From NCBI GenBank assembly GCA_021298155.1, contig JAJTEN010000007.1, positions 1 through 64,000 of the forward strand: DNA of 64,000 bases. Direction: 5' to 3'. The notes below the pieces were generated by a model. It did no database searches and was not told where the DNA came from. It saw only the letters and a program-made list of their open reading frames with translations. Shown here one piece after another: positions 10,297 through 20,027 of this stretch. Origin of the DNA: Sphingobacteriales bacterium (GTDB lineage Bacteria > Bacteroidota > Bacteroidia > UKL13-3). The position numbers were made by a program, and so were the translations under genes. The number at the start of each line of letters is the position of its first letter. Positions within the stretch are counted from its first letter, which is position 1.

Positions 10297-10432
10297 GGTA
10301 AATTTTTTTACTTTTAAAAATAAGATGCGAAAATAGCCATAAGATGCCGCAACACAAAGTTAAAAAAGAAAAGCAAAGGGAAGAAATTAGCAGTGCAGTA
10401 GCAGCTTAAGTCCAGAAAAAACAATAAAAAAG

Positions 10433-10487
10433 ATAAATTATCCCCGAAAATCGGAAGTAGCGCTTCCGATTTTCGGGGATAATTTAT
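10433..10487 (-). terminator. Strong intrinsic terminator, 25-bp perfect stem
   Basis: ATAAATTATCCCCGAAAATCGGAAG / CTTCCGATTTTCGGGGATAATTTAT with 5-nt loop; T-rich on the minus-strand 3' side. Confidence 0.85.
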
Positions 10488-13213
10488 TTTATACTAATGG
10501 TTTTTGAAAGCCAATTTCCTTGTATCTGCAGTTTTAATATATACATTCCTTCGAGCAATTCTTGCACATCAATGCCATCACTAGAAACAACATTGCCTTG
10601 CTTTACTTTTGCACCTTGTAAGTTATAGATTTCGAAGCGAATATTTGTTTCATTAGATAAGCCTTTTAACCAAATATAATTGCTTGCTGGGTTTGGATAA
10701 ACTACAAAATCATTCAACTTATTTTCTTTTAAACGGGTAGTTGGGTTTAATGAATTTACATACGACTCAAACACTCCAGAACCATAAGTAGACACCACCA
10801 TTCTGCCATCTGTGGTTCTATGATGCATCATGGTTACGGGCTGCATACCAATGGCTGACGCGCCTTGGCGCGTCCATACGGTTTGCATGCCATCTATCTT
10901 TTTAGTGGCATATAAACCTGTGCTTGTACCTACAAAATACAACAAACTATCTTGGGTTGGTGCTATGGTAAACCAACGGCAACTCGGTCCGTTACCACCG
11001 CCAGTAGATGTTTGTTCTAAGTTACCACCAATAGGCTGCCAAGTGGCTCCAGCATTTTTGGTTTCAAATAAACTGTGCACACCATAATTGGTAAATACTA
11101 CAAACATGCGCAATGAATCTGTTGGATCTTGTGCAATACAATGCAAATAAGCACTTGGAAAATTACTGCCGCTAATTAACTCGGGAATACTGTTAATATT
11201 GGATGCATTTCTTAGCCTATATAATCTGCCTCTACGCGTACCATAATACAATACATCTACTTGTGATTTGGAACTAAAAATGGAGGTTATTTCATCACCC
11301 GCTACTGTTAGCTGGGTATTGCTTAACGCTGTCCAATTAATAGCACTGGCATTGCTGTCTAGCTTGCTTTTTAATGGAATAGCAGTAACATCGCTATTGC
11401 GCCAAATTACAGTTTGAGCAGGTGTATACAGCACCTTAAAATCATTTGCATCTGGTGTAAAGGGATTAATAAACTCATAAATGTTTTTATCTACTCCTTT
11501 TGGGTCAATCCGCGTATATTGAGTGGCCTTGCCATTTGCATCCAAAATCATCCTTTGCATTCTACCCTGTTGAATAGATAAATATACCTCACCTCCACCT
11601 GGCTTAACAAAACAATACGAACCATCATAACTTAAAGGCATATACCATTCTTTTTTGGCATCTGGCGCTAAACATGCATAGGTGCCATTGTCTTGTGTAC
11701 CACCCACCGTAAACTTACTCGTGCTTGCTGCATCTTGGGTAATGGTATAAAATTGAGTAGTTACATAGCCATTGTTTAAATACTGCCAACTTACATTGTT
11801 TTCCATACAATTTTGGGTAAGTGATAAGCCCCCATCGTGAATTGAAATCATCTTAGTAAAATTGTTGGGATAAAATATTACCCCATGACAATCGGGATGA
11901 TGATTGGGGTATAATTGAAAATCGGGTAAGGTGGTTCCAATACCATATCCACCCATCATTACCGTATTGTTTTTTGTGCTGAACCCATCTGTAGAGCGAT
12001 ATAAATTGGTTCCACTTAAGAAAACGGTATTGGCATCATCTGGCTTTACTGTTACTTCCAAGCAATATCCTCCTTGAGAAATATAGCTGCCAAAAATCTC
12101 ATTGTTAACCGGAATATTAGCCGACCTATCACTCCAAGTTCCGCCAGCTCCGCTGCCATCTCCACCTACATAGGTGTACTTCCATAAACTATTGTATTCG
12201 CTTCTACCTTCAAAATTTTTACTCTCCTTCCCACTGCCAGGGGTATGCGCTATAAAATACACTTGGTTTTCATCTGATGGTGAAAGGCCAATGGCAATTC
12301 TATCCCAGGTGGATTGAAAACTATCTGGCGATATATTCGTCCAACTTTTTCCATTATCTGCAGAACGCCAAACACCTTGATGCTGCCCACCACCAGAAAG
12401 CGTGGCATATACAATGCCTTTTGGCGAAACAGCCACATCTGTAAAGTAACTATAACTGCTTGCTTGCGAATTTCCACCTCTTACTTTTACCCAAGTGGTT
12501 CCCCCATTGATGCTTCTAAAAATGCCATCAAAATTGGCTGCAAACACTACATCAATACTATCTATTGTTGGGTTCAGGGCCAGTCTGTGTATAACCGACC
12601 AAGCACCAGATAAGCCACCTAAACCGCTACTTACATTTCCTGCTTTTACCCAAGTATCGCCACCATCAGTAGATTTGTAAACTCCACTGCCATTATAAAA
12701 CGCACCGGGCAAACTGCCACCATATAATTCGCCTGTTGAGGCATACCAAGTTCTTTCTTTTCCTTTTCTTTTGTCTTGAACCAAACTGGTAATATTGGCT
12801 GTTGGGGCATCTTTCATTTGGGTTGTATACCAACTGATACCCCCATTGGTACTGCGCCAAATTCCGCCAGTAGCGGCTCCCGCCAACAATACATTTTGAT
12901 CTAATACATCTATGGCTAAAGCGCGGGTTCTGCCACCCACATTGTACGGACCAATAGACTGCCAAGTAGCAAATTTATTTTGAGCAAAATCTACAGGTAA
13001 GGTATTGGCATAAGCCAATTCTAAAGCGCGGATATTTGGCGGAATGGTTCCCAATGAAGGATCGGCATACATTTTTACCATGGCCTTTAAACGTGCCTTT
13101 AAATTCATCGTCATACCATCTATGGCATACGATGACCTCGAAAAAAAGGTTTGGTTCAGCCCGAAAAAGAAAACGAGTAATACAGCAGAAACTGATATAA
13201 TTTTTTTTAGCAT
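10484..13213 (-). CDS. VPS10/sialidase-like beta-propeller protein with T9SS sorting domain
   Basis: WQSIGPYNVGGRTRALAIDV...GGIWRSTNGGISW repeats; C-terminal VVYPNPASNYIWLKG. Confidence 0.85.
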   Translation of the reverse strand: MLKKIISVSAVLLVFFFGLNQTFFSRSSYAIDGMTMNLKARLKAMVKMYADPSLGTIPPNIRALELAYANTLPVDFAQNKFATWQSIGPYNVGGRTRALAIDVLDQNVLLAGAATGGIWRSTNGGISWYTTQMKDAPTANITSLVQDKRKGKERTWYASTGELYGGSLPGAFYNGSGVYKSTDGGDTWVKAGNVSSGLGGLSGAWSVIHRLALNPTIDSIDVVFAANFDGIFRSINGGTTWVKVRGGNSQASSYSYFTDVAVSPKGIVYATLSGGGQHQGVWRSADNGKSWTNISPDSFQSTWDRIAIGLSPSDENQVYFIAHTPGSGKESKNFEGRSEYNSLWKYTYVGGDGSGAGGTWSDRSANIPVNNEIFGSYISQGGYCLEVTVKPDDANTVFLSGTNLYRSTDGFSTKNNTVMMGGYGIGTTLPDFQLYPNHHPDCHGVIFYPNNFTKMISIHDGGLSLTQNCMENNVSWQYLNNGYVTTQFYTITQDAASTSKFTVGGTQDNGTYACLAPDAKKEWYMPLSYDGSYCFVKPGGGEVYLSIQQGRMQRMILDANGKATQYTRIDPKGVDKNIYEFINPFTPDANDFKVLYTPAQTVIWRNSDVTAIPLKSKLDSNASAINWTALSNTQLTVAGDEITSIFSSKSQVDVLYYGTRRGRLYRLRNASNINSIPELISGSNFPSAYLHCIAQDPTDSLRMFVVFTNYGVHSLFETKNAGATWQPIGGNLEQTSTGGGNGPSCRWFTIAPTQDSLLYFVGTSTGLYATKKIDGMQTVWTRQGASAIGMQPVTMMHHRTTDGRMVVSTYGSGVFESYVNSLNPTTRLKENKLNDFVVYPNPASNYIWLKGLSNETNIRFEIYNLQGAKVKQGNVVSSDGIDVQELLEGMYILKLQIQGNWLSKTISIK

Positions 13214-13258
13214 TGCCTTATATTTTACTCAAAAATACACAAATAAGGCAAATACGTA

Positions 13259-15931
13259 TTAATTATCGTAAGCCAAATATGGAGCAAGCCATTTTTCTAT
13301 GTATTCTACAGATTCTCCTTTTCTGCTGGCATAATCTAGCACTTGATCTTTATCTATTTTACCAACGGCAAAATATTTGCTTTCTGGATGGGCAAAATAA
13401 AAACCACTAACTGCTGCAGTTGGGTACATGGCGTAGTTTTCTGTGAGGGTAATGCTAGTCTCTTTTTCGGCTTGCAACAAATCAAATAACTTGCGCTTTT
13501 CGGTATGGTCTGGACAAGCAGGGTAACCCGGTGCTGGACGAATACTAATGTAATTTTCGTGGATGATTTCATCATTTGTAAGCTGTTCGTTTTCCACAAA
13601 TCCCCAATATTTGGTTCGAACCAACTCATGCATTTTCTCTGCCATGGCTTCTGCCAATCTATCTGCAATGGCTTTAATCATGATGCTATTATAATCATCA
13701 TGATCGGCCTCATATTTCTCAATAAGCGGCTCAATGCCTATACCCGCTGTAACTGCAAAAAAACCAAGATAATCTTTTTTAGCAGTTTCTCTTGGCGCTA
13801 TAAAATCTGCTAGACATAAATAAGGTAAATTGGCCGCTTTTTCATTTTGCTGGCGTAAGAAATGGAAAGTTTGCTCACCGCTTGGGGTTTGTATAACAAC
13901 ATCATCTCCTACCGAATTGGCTTCATAAAAACCAATCACGGCGCGCGCTTCCAATAACTTATTGGCAATAACCTCATCTAACATTTTATTGGCATCATCA
14001 AATAGTTTTTTGGCTTCAAGGCCAACTATTTTATCATCAAAAATACGCGGATATTTTCCTACCAATTCCCAAGTGAGGAAGAAGGGTGTCCAATCTATTC
14101 GTTCTCTTAATTCAGCCAATGAAAAATCAATAAAGGTTTTATTTCCTAAGAAAGTAGGCGCTACAATTTCGTCATAAGAAAGTGCCATTTTCTTTTCGCG
14201 CGCAGCAGCTAAGCCTACGAAATTCTTGTCTTTCTTTCTGTTTTTATAGTCTATTCTAAACTGTGCATACTCTTCTTTAATGCGCTGAGTAGTGCCTTCT
14301 ATCTGGTCTTTACTAATTAAACTCTGCGCAACAGGAACGCTTTTGCTGGCATCTAATACATGCACTACTGGTCCGCTATACACAGGGTCTATCTTCACAG
14401 CAGTATGCGCCCTAGACGTGGTAGCACCACCAATCAACAATGGAATTTTCATTCCCAAACGTTCCATTTCTTTGGCCACATGCACCATTTCATCTAGGCT
14501 TGGCGTAATTAAACCACTTAAGCCAATTACATCTACTTTTTCTTTTATAGCCGTTTCTAATATCTTTTCTGCCGGCACCATTACCCCAATATCAATGATC
14601 TCAAAATTATTACAAGCCATTACTACACCCACAATATTTTTTCCAATATCGTGCACGTCACCTTTTACAGTAGCCATTAAAATTTTGCCTTGCGAGGTAC
14701 TGGTATCGCCACTCAATTTCTTCTCGGCATCCATGTAAGGCAGCAAATAAGCCACTGCCTTTTTCATTACCCTTGCACTCTTAACCACCTGCGGCAAGAA
14801 CATTTTGCCTGAACCAAATAAGTCGCCCACGATATTCATTCCCGCCATTAACGGACCTTCAATTACTTCTAGAGGTTTATTAAATTGCAAGCGCGCTTCT
14901 TCGGTATCTTCATCAATAAATTCTACAATACCTTTTACCAAGGCATGGCTCAACCTATCGGCAACTGGGGCATTTCGCCACTCTAAATCGAGCACTTTTT
15001 CTTTGCCTTTACCTTTAACTTTCTCGGCATATTCTAATAACCTTTCTGTGGCATCATCTCTTCTATTTAAGAGCACATCTTCTACCATTTCTAGTAGTTC
15101 TTTGTCTATTTGATTGTATACCTCTAGCTGACTAGGATTCACAATTCCCATGGTCATACCGTTCTGTATGCCATGGTATAAAAATGCACTATGCATGGCT
15201 TCGCGCACTTTATCGTTTCCTCTAAACGAGAACGACACATTACTTACGCCTCCACTAATTTTTGCACCAGGTAAATTGTCTACTATCCATTTACTTCCCC
15301 TAAAAAAATCGATGGCATTATTGCGGTGCTCTTCCATACCGGTTGCTACCGGAAAAATATTAGGGTCGAAAATAATATCGCCAGCCGGAAAATGTACTTT
15401 TTCAGTTAATATTCGGTATGCACGTTCGGCAATTTCTATGCGTCGTTCAAAGTTATCGGCCTGACCCAATTCATCGAACAACATCACAATTACGGCAGCA
15501 CCAAAACGCTTTACTGTTTTGGCTTGGCGCACAAATTCTTCCTCACCCCCTTTAAGCGAAATAGAATTTACTACACACTTGCCTTGTACGCATTTTAATC
15601 CGGCCTCAATTATTTCCCATTTAGACGAATCTATCATAATAGGCACGCGTGAAATATCGGGCTCAGAAGCAATCAATTTGAGGAAACGTTCCATGGCTTC
15701 TACACCATCAATCATTCCCTCATCCATGTTAATATCAATTATCTGCGCACCACCTTCTACTTGCTCTCTGGCCACAGCCAAAGCAGCATCAAAATTTCCT
15801 TCACGTATTAATCGCAAAAACATCTTAGAACCCGTAACATTGGTGCGTTCACCTACGTTTACAAAGTTGGTATCTTTGGTAATTACAAGGGGCTCGAGTC
15901 CGCTTAATCTTAATGTATAATCTTTGTTCAT
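13259..15931 (-). CDS. metH: B12-dependent methionine synthase, C-terminal part (pterin-binding, B12-binding, activation domains)
   Basis: [51 protein letters not shown]. True start taken as MNKDYTL, not the repeat-derived MVYRQ extension. Confidence 0.95.
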   Translation of the reverse strand: MNKDYTLRLSGLEPLVITKDTNFVNVGERTNVTGSKMFLRLIREGNFDAALAVAREQVEGGAQIIDINMDEGMIDGVEAMERFLKLIASEPDISRVPIMIDSSKWEIIEAGLKCVQGKCVVNSISLKGGEEEFVRQAKTVKRFGAAVIVMLFDELGQADNFERRIEIAERAYRILTEKVHFPAGDIIFDPNIFPVATGMEEHRNNAIDFFRGSKWIVDNLPGAKISGGVSNVSFSFRGNDKVREAMHSAFLYHGIQNGMTMGIVNPSQLEVYNQIDKELLEMVEDVLLNRRDDATERLLEYAEKVKGKGKEKVLDLEWRNAPVADRLSHALVKGIVEFIDEDTEEARLQFNKPLEVIEGPLMAGMNIVGDLFGSGKMFLPQVVKSARVMKKAVAYLLPYMDAEKKLSGDTSTSQGKILMATVKGDVHDIGKNIVGVVMACNNFEIIDIGVMVPAEKILETAIKEKVDVIGLSGLITPSLDEMVHVAKEMERLGMKIPLLIGGATTSRAHTAVKIDPVYSGPVVHVLDASKSVPVAQSLISKDQIEGTTQRIKEEYAQFRIDYKNRKKDKNFVGLAAAREKKMALSYDEIVAPTFLGNKTFIDFSLAELRERIDWTPFFLTWELVGKYPRIFDDKIVGLEAKKLFDDANKMLDEVIANKLLEARAVIGFYEANSVGDDVVIQTPSGEQTFHFLRQQNEKAANLPYLCLADFIAPRETAKKDYLGFFAVTAGIGIEPLIEKYEADHDDYNSIMIKAIADRLAEAMAEKMHELVRTKYWGFVENEQLTNDEIIHENYISIRPAPGYPACPDHTEKRKLFDLLQAEKETSITLTENYAMYPTAAVSGFYFAHPESKYFAVGKIDKDQVLDYASRKGESVEYIEKWLAPYLAYDN

Positions 15932-15945
15932 TGTTTGTATTTTTT

Positions 15946-15974
15946 GTCGATAGACCATGGACCATAGACCATGG
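15946..15974 (+). repeat. Heptad repeat unit R1
   Basis: GTCGATAGACCATGGACCATAGACCATGG. Confidence 0.9.
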
Positions 15975-15982
15975 CTAAATTT

Positions 15983-16336
15983 TTACTTGTTTAATGTTAT
16001 TCTTAATGATTGTAACATTTTAATTAAAACCTCACAATCTTCATATATTTTATCAAAATCCTCTTTACTAATAATCTCTCTTGTTTTGGCAATATGTATG
16101 CAACAAACAACTTCTATAGCAGACCTAATGGCATATCCAACAAATTTTGAAAACTCAGGGTTTGATTGTCCTTGCGACCCTTCTGCAATATTTAAAGCGA
16201 TAGAATCTGAGGCTCTTTTAATTTGAGAGCTTAGCACATAGACTTCATCTTTGGGAAATTTCTTTACCACAAAATCAATAAAACCAATTAATTCAATTGA
16301 CTTTCTCCAAACCGCTAAATTTTCAAATTTAAACAT
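15983..16336 (-). CDS. Four helix bundle protein (23S rRNA IVS/S23 family, TIGR02436-like)
   Basis: FENLAVWRKSIELIGFIDFVVKKFPKDE...LSSQIKRASDSIALNIAEGSQGQSNPEFSKFVGYAIRSAIEV. Confidence 0.93.
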   Translation of the reverse strand: MFKFENLAVWRKSIELIGFIDFVVKKFPKDEVYVLSSQIKRASDSIALNIAEGSQGQSNPEFSKFVGYAIRSAIEVVCCIHIAKTREIISKEDFDKIYEDCEVLIKMLQSLRITLNK

Positions 16337-16343
16337 ACCTTCA

Positions 16344-16372
16344 CTATGGACTATGGTCTATGGACTATGGAC
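16344..16372 (-). repeat. Heptad repeat unit R2 (inverted)
   Basis: CTATGGACTATGGTCTATGGACTATGGAC. Confidence 0.9.
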
Positions 16373-16373
16373 A

Positions 16374-17369
16374 TTATGCTAATGGCTTCCTTGGTTCATA
16401 CCTAGCAGCCATTTCTGCTATGGCTTGGATGTGATCTGGGGTGGTGCCGCAGCAACCACCGAGGATATTTACCAAGCCTTCTTTGCAAAACTCTTCTACT
16501 TGCTTGGCCATGGCTGCCGGAGATTCATCGTATTCGCCAAACTCATTGGGTAAGCCAGCATTTGGGTAAGCGCTTACAAAGAATGGTGCATTGGCATTTA
16601 ATACTTGCAAATATGGGCGCAGGGCGCTGGCACCAAGGGCGCAATTAAGGCCAATACTCAGCAATGGCATGTGCTGCATGCTAATTAAAAAGGCTTCGGT
16701 AGTCTGACCCGATAAGGTTCTTCCTGAGGCGTCTGTAATGGTGCCAGATATCATGATGGGATATTGCTTACCTAACTCTTCAAACAATTCATCAACGGCA
16801 AACAATGCAGCTTTTGCATTTAGTGTATCAAAAATAGTTTCAATCAAAATAATATCTACCCCACCTTCAATAAGCTTTCTGGCTTGTTGTTTGTATGCCA
16901 CCACCAACTCATCAAAAGTAACTGCCCTAAAGCCTGGGTCGTTTACATCCGGACTAATAGACAAAGTTCGGTTGGTTGGACCCATAGCACCTGCCACAAA
17001 ACGTGGTTTGGCAGGATTAAGTGCTGTTACCTCATCGGCCACCTCACGGGCAATTTTGGCACTTTCATAGTTTATTAAATCTACCCATTCCTGACCCAAA
17101 TCATAGTCGGCCTGAGCAATGGTGGTACCACTAAACGTATTGGTTTCAATGATATCGGCACCCGCATCAAAATATTGACGGTGGATGGCTTTAATTACAT
17201 CTGGCCTGGTAAAACTTAGCAAATCATTATTACCCTTTAGTGGGCGTTGATGATTAACCAAAGCTTCATTCCTAAAGTCTTTCTCTTCCAGCTTATACCG
17301 CTGAATCATGGTACCCATAGCACCATCTAAAATGAGAATGCGTTGTTTTAATATTTCGTTTATATTCAT
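16374..17369 (-). CDS. metH: Methionine synthase homocysteine-binding part
   Basis: [41 protein letters not shown]. True start taken as MNINEIL. Confidence 0.95.
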   Translation of the reverse strand: MNINEILKQRILILDGAMGTMIQRYKLEEKDFRNEALVNHQRPLKGNNDLLSFTRPDVIKAIHRQYFDAGADIIETNTFSGTTIAQADYDLGQEWVDLINYESAKIAREVADEVTALNPAKPRFVAGAMGPTNRTLSISPDVNDPGFRAVTFDELVVAYKQQARKLIEGGVDIILIETIFDTLNAKAALFAVDELFEELGKQYPIMISGTITDASGRTLSGQTTEAFLISMQHMPLLSIGLNCALGASALRPYLQVLNANAPFFVSAYPNAGLPNEFGEYDESPAAMAKQVEEFCKEGLVNILGGCCGTTPDHIQAIAEMAARYEPRKPLA

Positions 17370-17375
17370 GTTTGG

Positions 17376-17405
17376 GTCTATAGTCCATAGTCGATAGACC
17401 ATAGC
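17376..17405 (+). repeat. Heptad repeat unit R3
   Basis: GTCTATAGTCCATAGTCGATAGACCATAGC. Confidence 0.9.
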
Positions 17406-17428
17406 AAAAGCTAGGATCGGCCAAAAAC

Positions 17429-17457
17429 TATGGACTATGGACCATGGTCTATGGACT
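17429..17457 (-). repeat. Heptad repeat unit R4 (inverted)
   Basis: CTATGGACTATGGACCATGGTCTATGGAC. Confidence 0.9.
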
Positions 17458-17510
17458 TTTCTCAGAAAGTTGTTGCTGTTGTGTTTGATTGGGTTTTGGG
17501 ACCATCATTC

Positions 17511-17618
17511 ACTTATCAGCATTCGGTGGAGAACCTCCGAAATAGGTATTGGCACTACGGCTGTGGCCGACTTGCCAAGACATCATAGGGCCTATTCCCT
17601 CCGTCTTTCTGGATAAGT
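17511..17618 (-). promoter_or_regulatory. SAM-I (S-box) riboswitch
   Basis: Minus strand: CTTATCCAGAAAGACGGAGGGAATAGGCCCTATGATGTCTTGGCAA...AGTGCCAATACCT...GGTTCTCCACCGAATGCTGATAAG, upstream of metH. Confidence 0.93.
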
Positions 17619-17675
17619 GCTGCGAATATATTGATATTGTGTGGTTTTATGCAAGTTTTTTGTTTGAGAAAAACT

Positions 17676-17705
17676 GTCGATAGTCGATAGACCAAGGTCC
17701 ATAGC
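17676..17705 (+). repeat. Heptad repeat unit R5
   Basis: GTCGATAGTCGATAGACCAAGGTCCATAGC. Confidence 0.88.
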
Positions 17706-17814
17706 AGGAACATAAAAACCTTATACATAACACTAAAACCAACAATAATTCAGCGCTTTAGCGGTAAATCAAAATATTATACTTAGCTTTGCGCCTCAAT
17801 TTTAATAAAGTACT

Positions 17815-19692
17815 TTGAAAAATTTTAGTGAACTAGGCGTAGAGCAGTCCCTCTTGAATGCGATTCAAGAACTGGGTTTCGAGAACCCAACGCCTATACA
17901 GGAGCAGACGATCCCTGTATTTTTAGAAACCGAACGCGACATTCTTGGTTTAGCTCAGACGGGCACCGGAAAAACAGCGGCATTTGGATTACCAATCTTG
18001 CAGTTAATTGACCCTGCAGCAAGACACATCCAATCTTTGGTTATTTGTCCAACCCGCGAACTTTGTATGCAAATTTCGCGCGATTTAGCTAGTTATAGCA
18101 AACAAAAAAGAGGCATTAATATAGTTGCCGTTTATGGAGGAGCCAGTATTGAAGGCCAAATTAGAGACATTAAACGTGGAGCGCACATCATTGTAGCAAC
18201 CCCTGGGCGTTTGATGGATTTAATGAAACGCAAAGCCATCAACATTAACGAGGTAAATTTTGTTGTGCTTGATGAAGCTGATGAAATGCTTAACATGGGC
18301 TTTGAAGAAGATGTAGAATACATTTTAGGACATACACCTGCTGAAAAAAGAGTTTGTTTATTTAGTGCAACCATGCCTAAAGCCATTCGTAATATCGGTA
18401 ACAGATACATGAATGAGCCAGTTGAAATTAGTGTAGGAAAATCTAATTCTGGCAATGTAAATATTACCCACCAATACGCGGTAGTGCATGCCAAAGACAA
18501 ATACGCTGCCTTAAAGCGCTATGTTGATTTTAATTCGGAAGATATTTATGCTATCATTTTCTGTACCACCCGTATGGAAACGCAAGATATCAGTGATAAA
18601 CTTATTAAAGATGGCTACAATGCAGATTGTTTGCACGGAGATTTGAGTCAGGCACAACGCGAGAAAGTAATGAGCCGCTTCCGTCACCATGCTATTAAAA
18701 TATTATTGGCAACCGACGTGGCAGCGAGAGGTATTGATGTAAGCGGATTAACTCATGTTATTCATTACCATTTACCTGATGATATTGAAAACTACACACA
18801 CCGCTCGGGTAGAACTGGTCGTGCAGGTAAATTAGGTGTATCTTTCACTTTATTGCACATGCGCGAAGGCGGCAGGTTAAAAGACATTGAACGCATTAGC
18901 AATATCAAATTTGAAAAAGTTTTGATTCCAAGTGCACAAGATGTTCGTGATAAAAAATTGTTGGCTTTCACAGATACCATTATCAATACTGAAGTTGAAG
19001 AAGGTGTATTTGATGCGCATGTAATGAAAGGAATTGAGAGTCTCATGACACTTGAAAAAGAAGAGTTATTGAAAAAATTCTTATCACTAGAATTACGCAG
19101 ATTCTCTGTAGATTTTGCCAATGCACCAGATTTAAATATTAATCCAAATGACAGAGGCGGTGCTAGAGAAGGCGGAAGAGAAAGAGGTGAAAGAGGCGGT
19201 AGAAGTGGCGAAAAGCGCATTTTTGTTAGTTTAGGTAAAAAAGATGGTTTCGATATCCGCAGTTTTAAAGACTGGGTTGCCGCTTCAGCTAATTTATCTT
19301 GGCAAGATTTACATGTGGATGTAAGTGGTGTATACAGTTTTGTAGATGCCAAAGAAAATCATGTAGATGCCATTATTAAATCGTTAAATGGTATTACCTA
19401 CAATGATCGTCCGGTGCGCGCAGAGGTAAGTGGCGACAGACGTGGTGGTTCTGGTGGTGGTGAACGCAGATCATTTGGCGGCAACAGAAGCGGCGGCGGA
19501 GAGCGCTCATACGGAGGCGAGAGAAGATCTGGTGGCGAACGTTCTTATGGAGGAGAAAGAAGAGTGAGAGAAGGAGAAAGAGAAAGAGGCGGTAGATCAG
19601 ATGCTCCTCGTTCTGAAGGTAGATTTAGTGGCGGTAGAAGAAGTGAAGGAAGAAGCAGCGGAGAGGGAAGACCGAGACGTAGACAAGATTGA
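17815..19692 (+). CDS. deaD: DEAD-box RNA helicase with DbpA-type RNA-binding domain and Arg/Gly-rich tail
   Basis: AQTGTGKTAAFGLP, DEADEMLNMGF, SATMP, HRSGRTGRAG; C-terminal GGERRSYGGERR-type low complexity. Confidence 0.93.
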   Translation: MKNFSELGVEQSLLNAIQELGFENPTPIQEQTIPVFLETERDILGLAQTGTGKTAAFGLPILQLIDPAARHIQSLVICPTRELCMQISRDLASYSKQKRGINIVAVYGGASIEGQIRDIKRGAHIIVATPGRLMDLMKRKAININEVNFVVLDEADEMLNMGFEEDVEYILGHTPAEKRVCLFSATMPKAIRNIGNRYMNEPVEISVGKSNSGNVNITHQYAVVHAKDKYAALKRYVDFNSEDIYAIIFCTTRMETQDISDKLIKDGYNADCLHGDLSQAQREKVMSRFRHHAIKILLATDVAARGIDVSGLTHVIHYHLPDDIENYTHRSGRTGRAGKLGVSFTLLHMREGGRLKDIERISNIKFEKVLIPSAQDVRDKKLLAFTDTIINTEVEEGVFDAHVMKGIESLMTLEKEELLKKFLSLELRRFSVDFANAPDLNINPNDRGGAREGGRERGERGGRSGEKRIFVSLGKKDGFDIRSFKDWVAASANLSWQDLHVDVSGVYSFVDAKENHVDAIIKSLNGITYNDRPVRAEVSGDRRGGSGGGERRSFGGNRSGGGERSYGGERRSGGERSYGGERRVREGERERGGRSDAPRSEGRFSGGRRSEGRSSGEGRPRRRQD

Positions 19693-19717
19693 CTGGAGTT
19701 GATTAAAGAATAATTTA

Positions 19718-19746
19718 GTCGATAGTCCATGGTCCATAGACCATAG
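19718..19746 (+). repeat. Heptad repeat unit R6
   Basis: GTCGATAGTCCATGGTCCATAGACCATAG(C). Confidence 0.9.
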
Positions 19747-19780
19747 CACTTTAGATTCAAAATAATATCATAAATTTAAA

Positions 19781-19815
19781 AGAGAGTGTACCCTTGCGGT
19801 ATGCTCTCTTTTTGT
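19781..19815 (+). terminator. Intrinsic terminator after deaD
   Basis: AGAGAGTGTAC-CCTTGCG-GTATGCTCTCT followed by TTTTTG. Confidence 0.7.
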
Positions 19816-19886
19816 TTTGTATACAAGATAATTATTTTGATTTTATAGATTAATTCGTTTCCAAAAACATTAATTTGCGAGGGAAA

Positions 19887-19918
19887 ATAGACCATAGACC
19901 ATAGACCATAGACGATGG
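19887..19918. repeat. Heptad repeat unit R7 (degenerate ends)
   Basis: ATAGACCATAGACCATAGACCATAGACGATGG. Confidence 0.8.
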
Positions 19919-19998
19919 ATTATGTATTATAGTTAAGGGTTCCTATATGAGTGTATTAAAATAAAAGAAAAAAATAACCTTTGAAGTAGAAATAAAAG

Positions 19999-20027
19999 CT
20001 ATGGACTATGGTCTATGGTCTATCGAC
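19999..20027 (-). repeat. Heptad repeat unit R8 (inverted)
   Basis: CTATGGACTATGGTCTATGGTCTATCGAC. Confidence 0.9.

Larger units (their letters stand above)
15946..16372. mobile_element. Candidate compact mobile cassette: inverted ~29-bp repeats flanking a four-helix-bundle gene
   Basis: R1 15946-15974 and R2 16344-16372 are imperfect inverted repeats (about 24/29); ORF sits 7-8 nt from each. Confidence 0.5.

Noticed and set aside
14292-15920. Several long plus-strand ORFs (104-148 aa)
   Set aside because: Shadow ORFs antisense to metH2; low-complexity Ser/Ile-rich translations.
15946-16372. Diversity-generating retroelement (Avd-like four-helix-bundle protein)
   Set aside because: No reverse transcriptase, template repeat or variable repeat seen nearby; the protein fits the S23/IVS-type family better.
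18792-19352. 186-aa minus-strand ORF
   Set aside because: Antisense to deaD; composition mirrors the helicase codons.
19545-19760. 71-aa ORF MNLKCYGLWTMDYRLNYSL...
   Set aside because: Starts within a repeat unit and runs antisense through the RGG tail of deaD.
15946-20027. Interpretation of the heptad repeats as a CRISPR array
   Set aside because: Units are irregularly spaced, in both orientations, without uniform spacers or cas genes.
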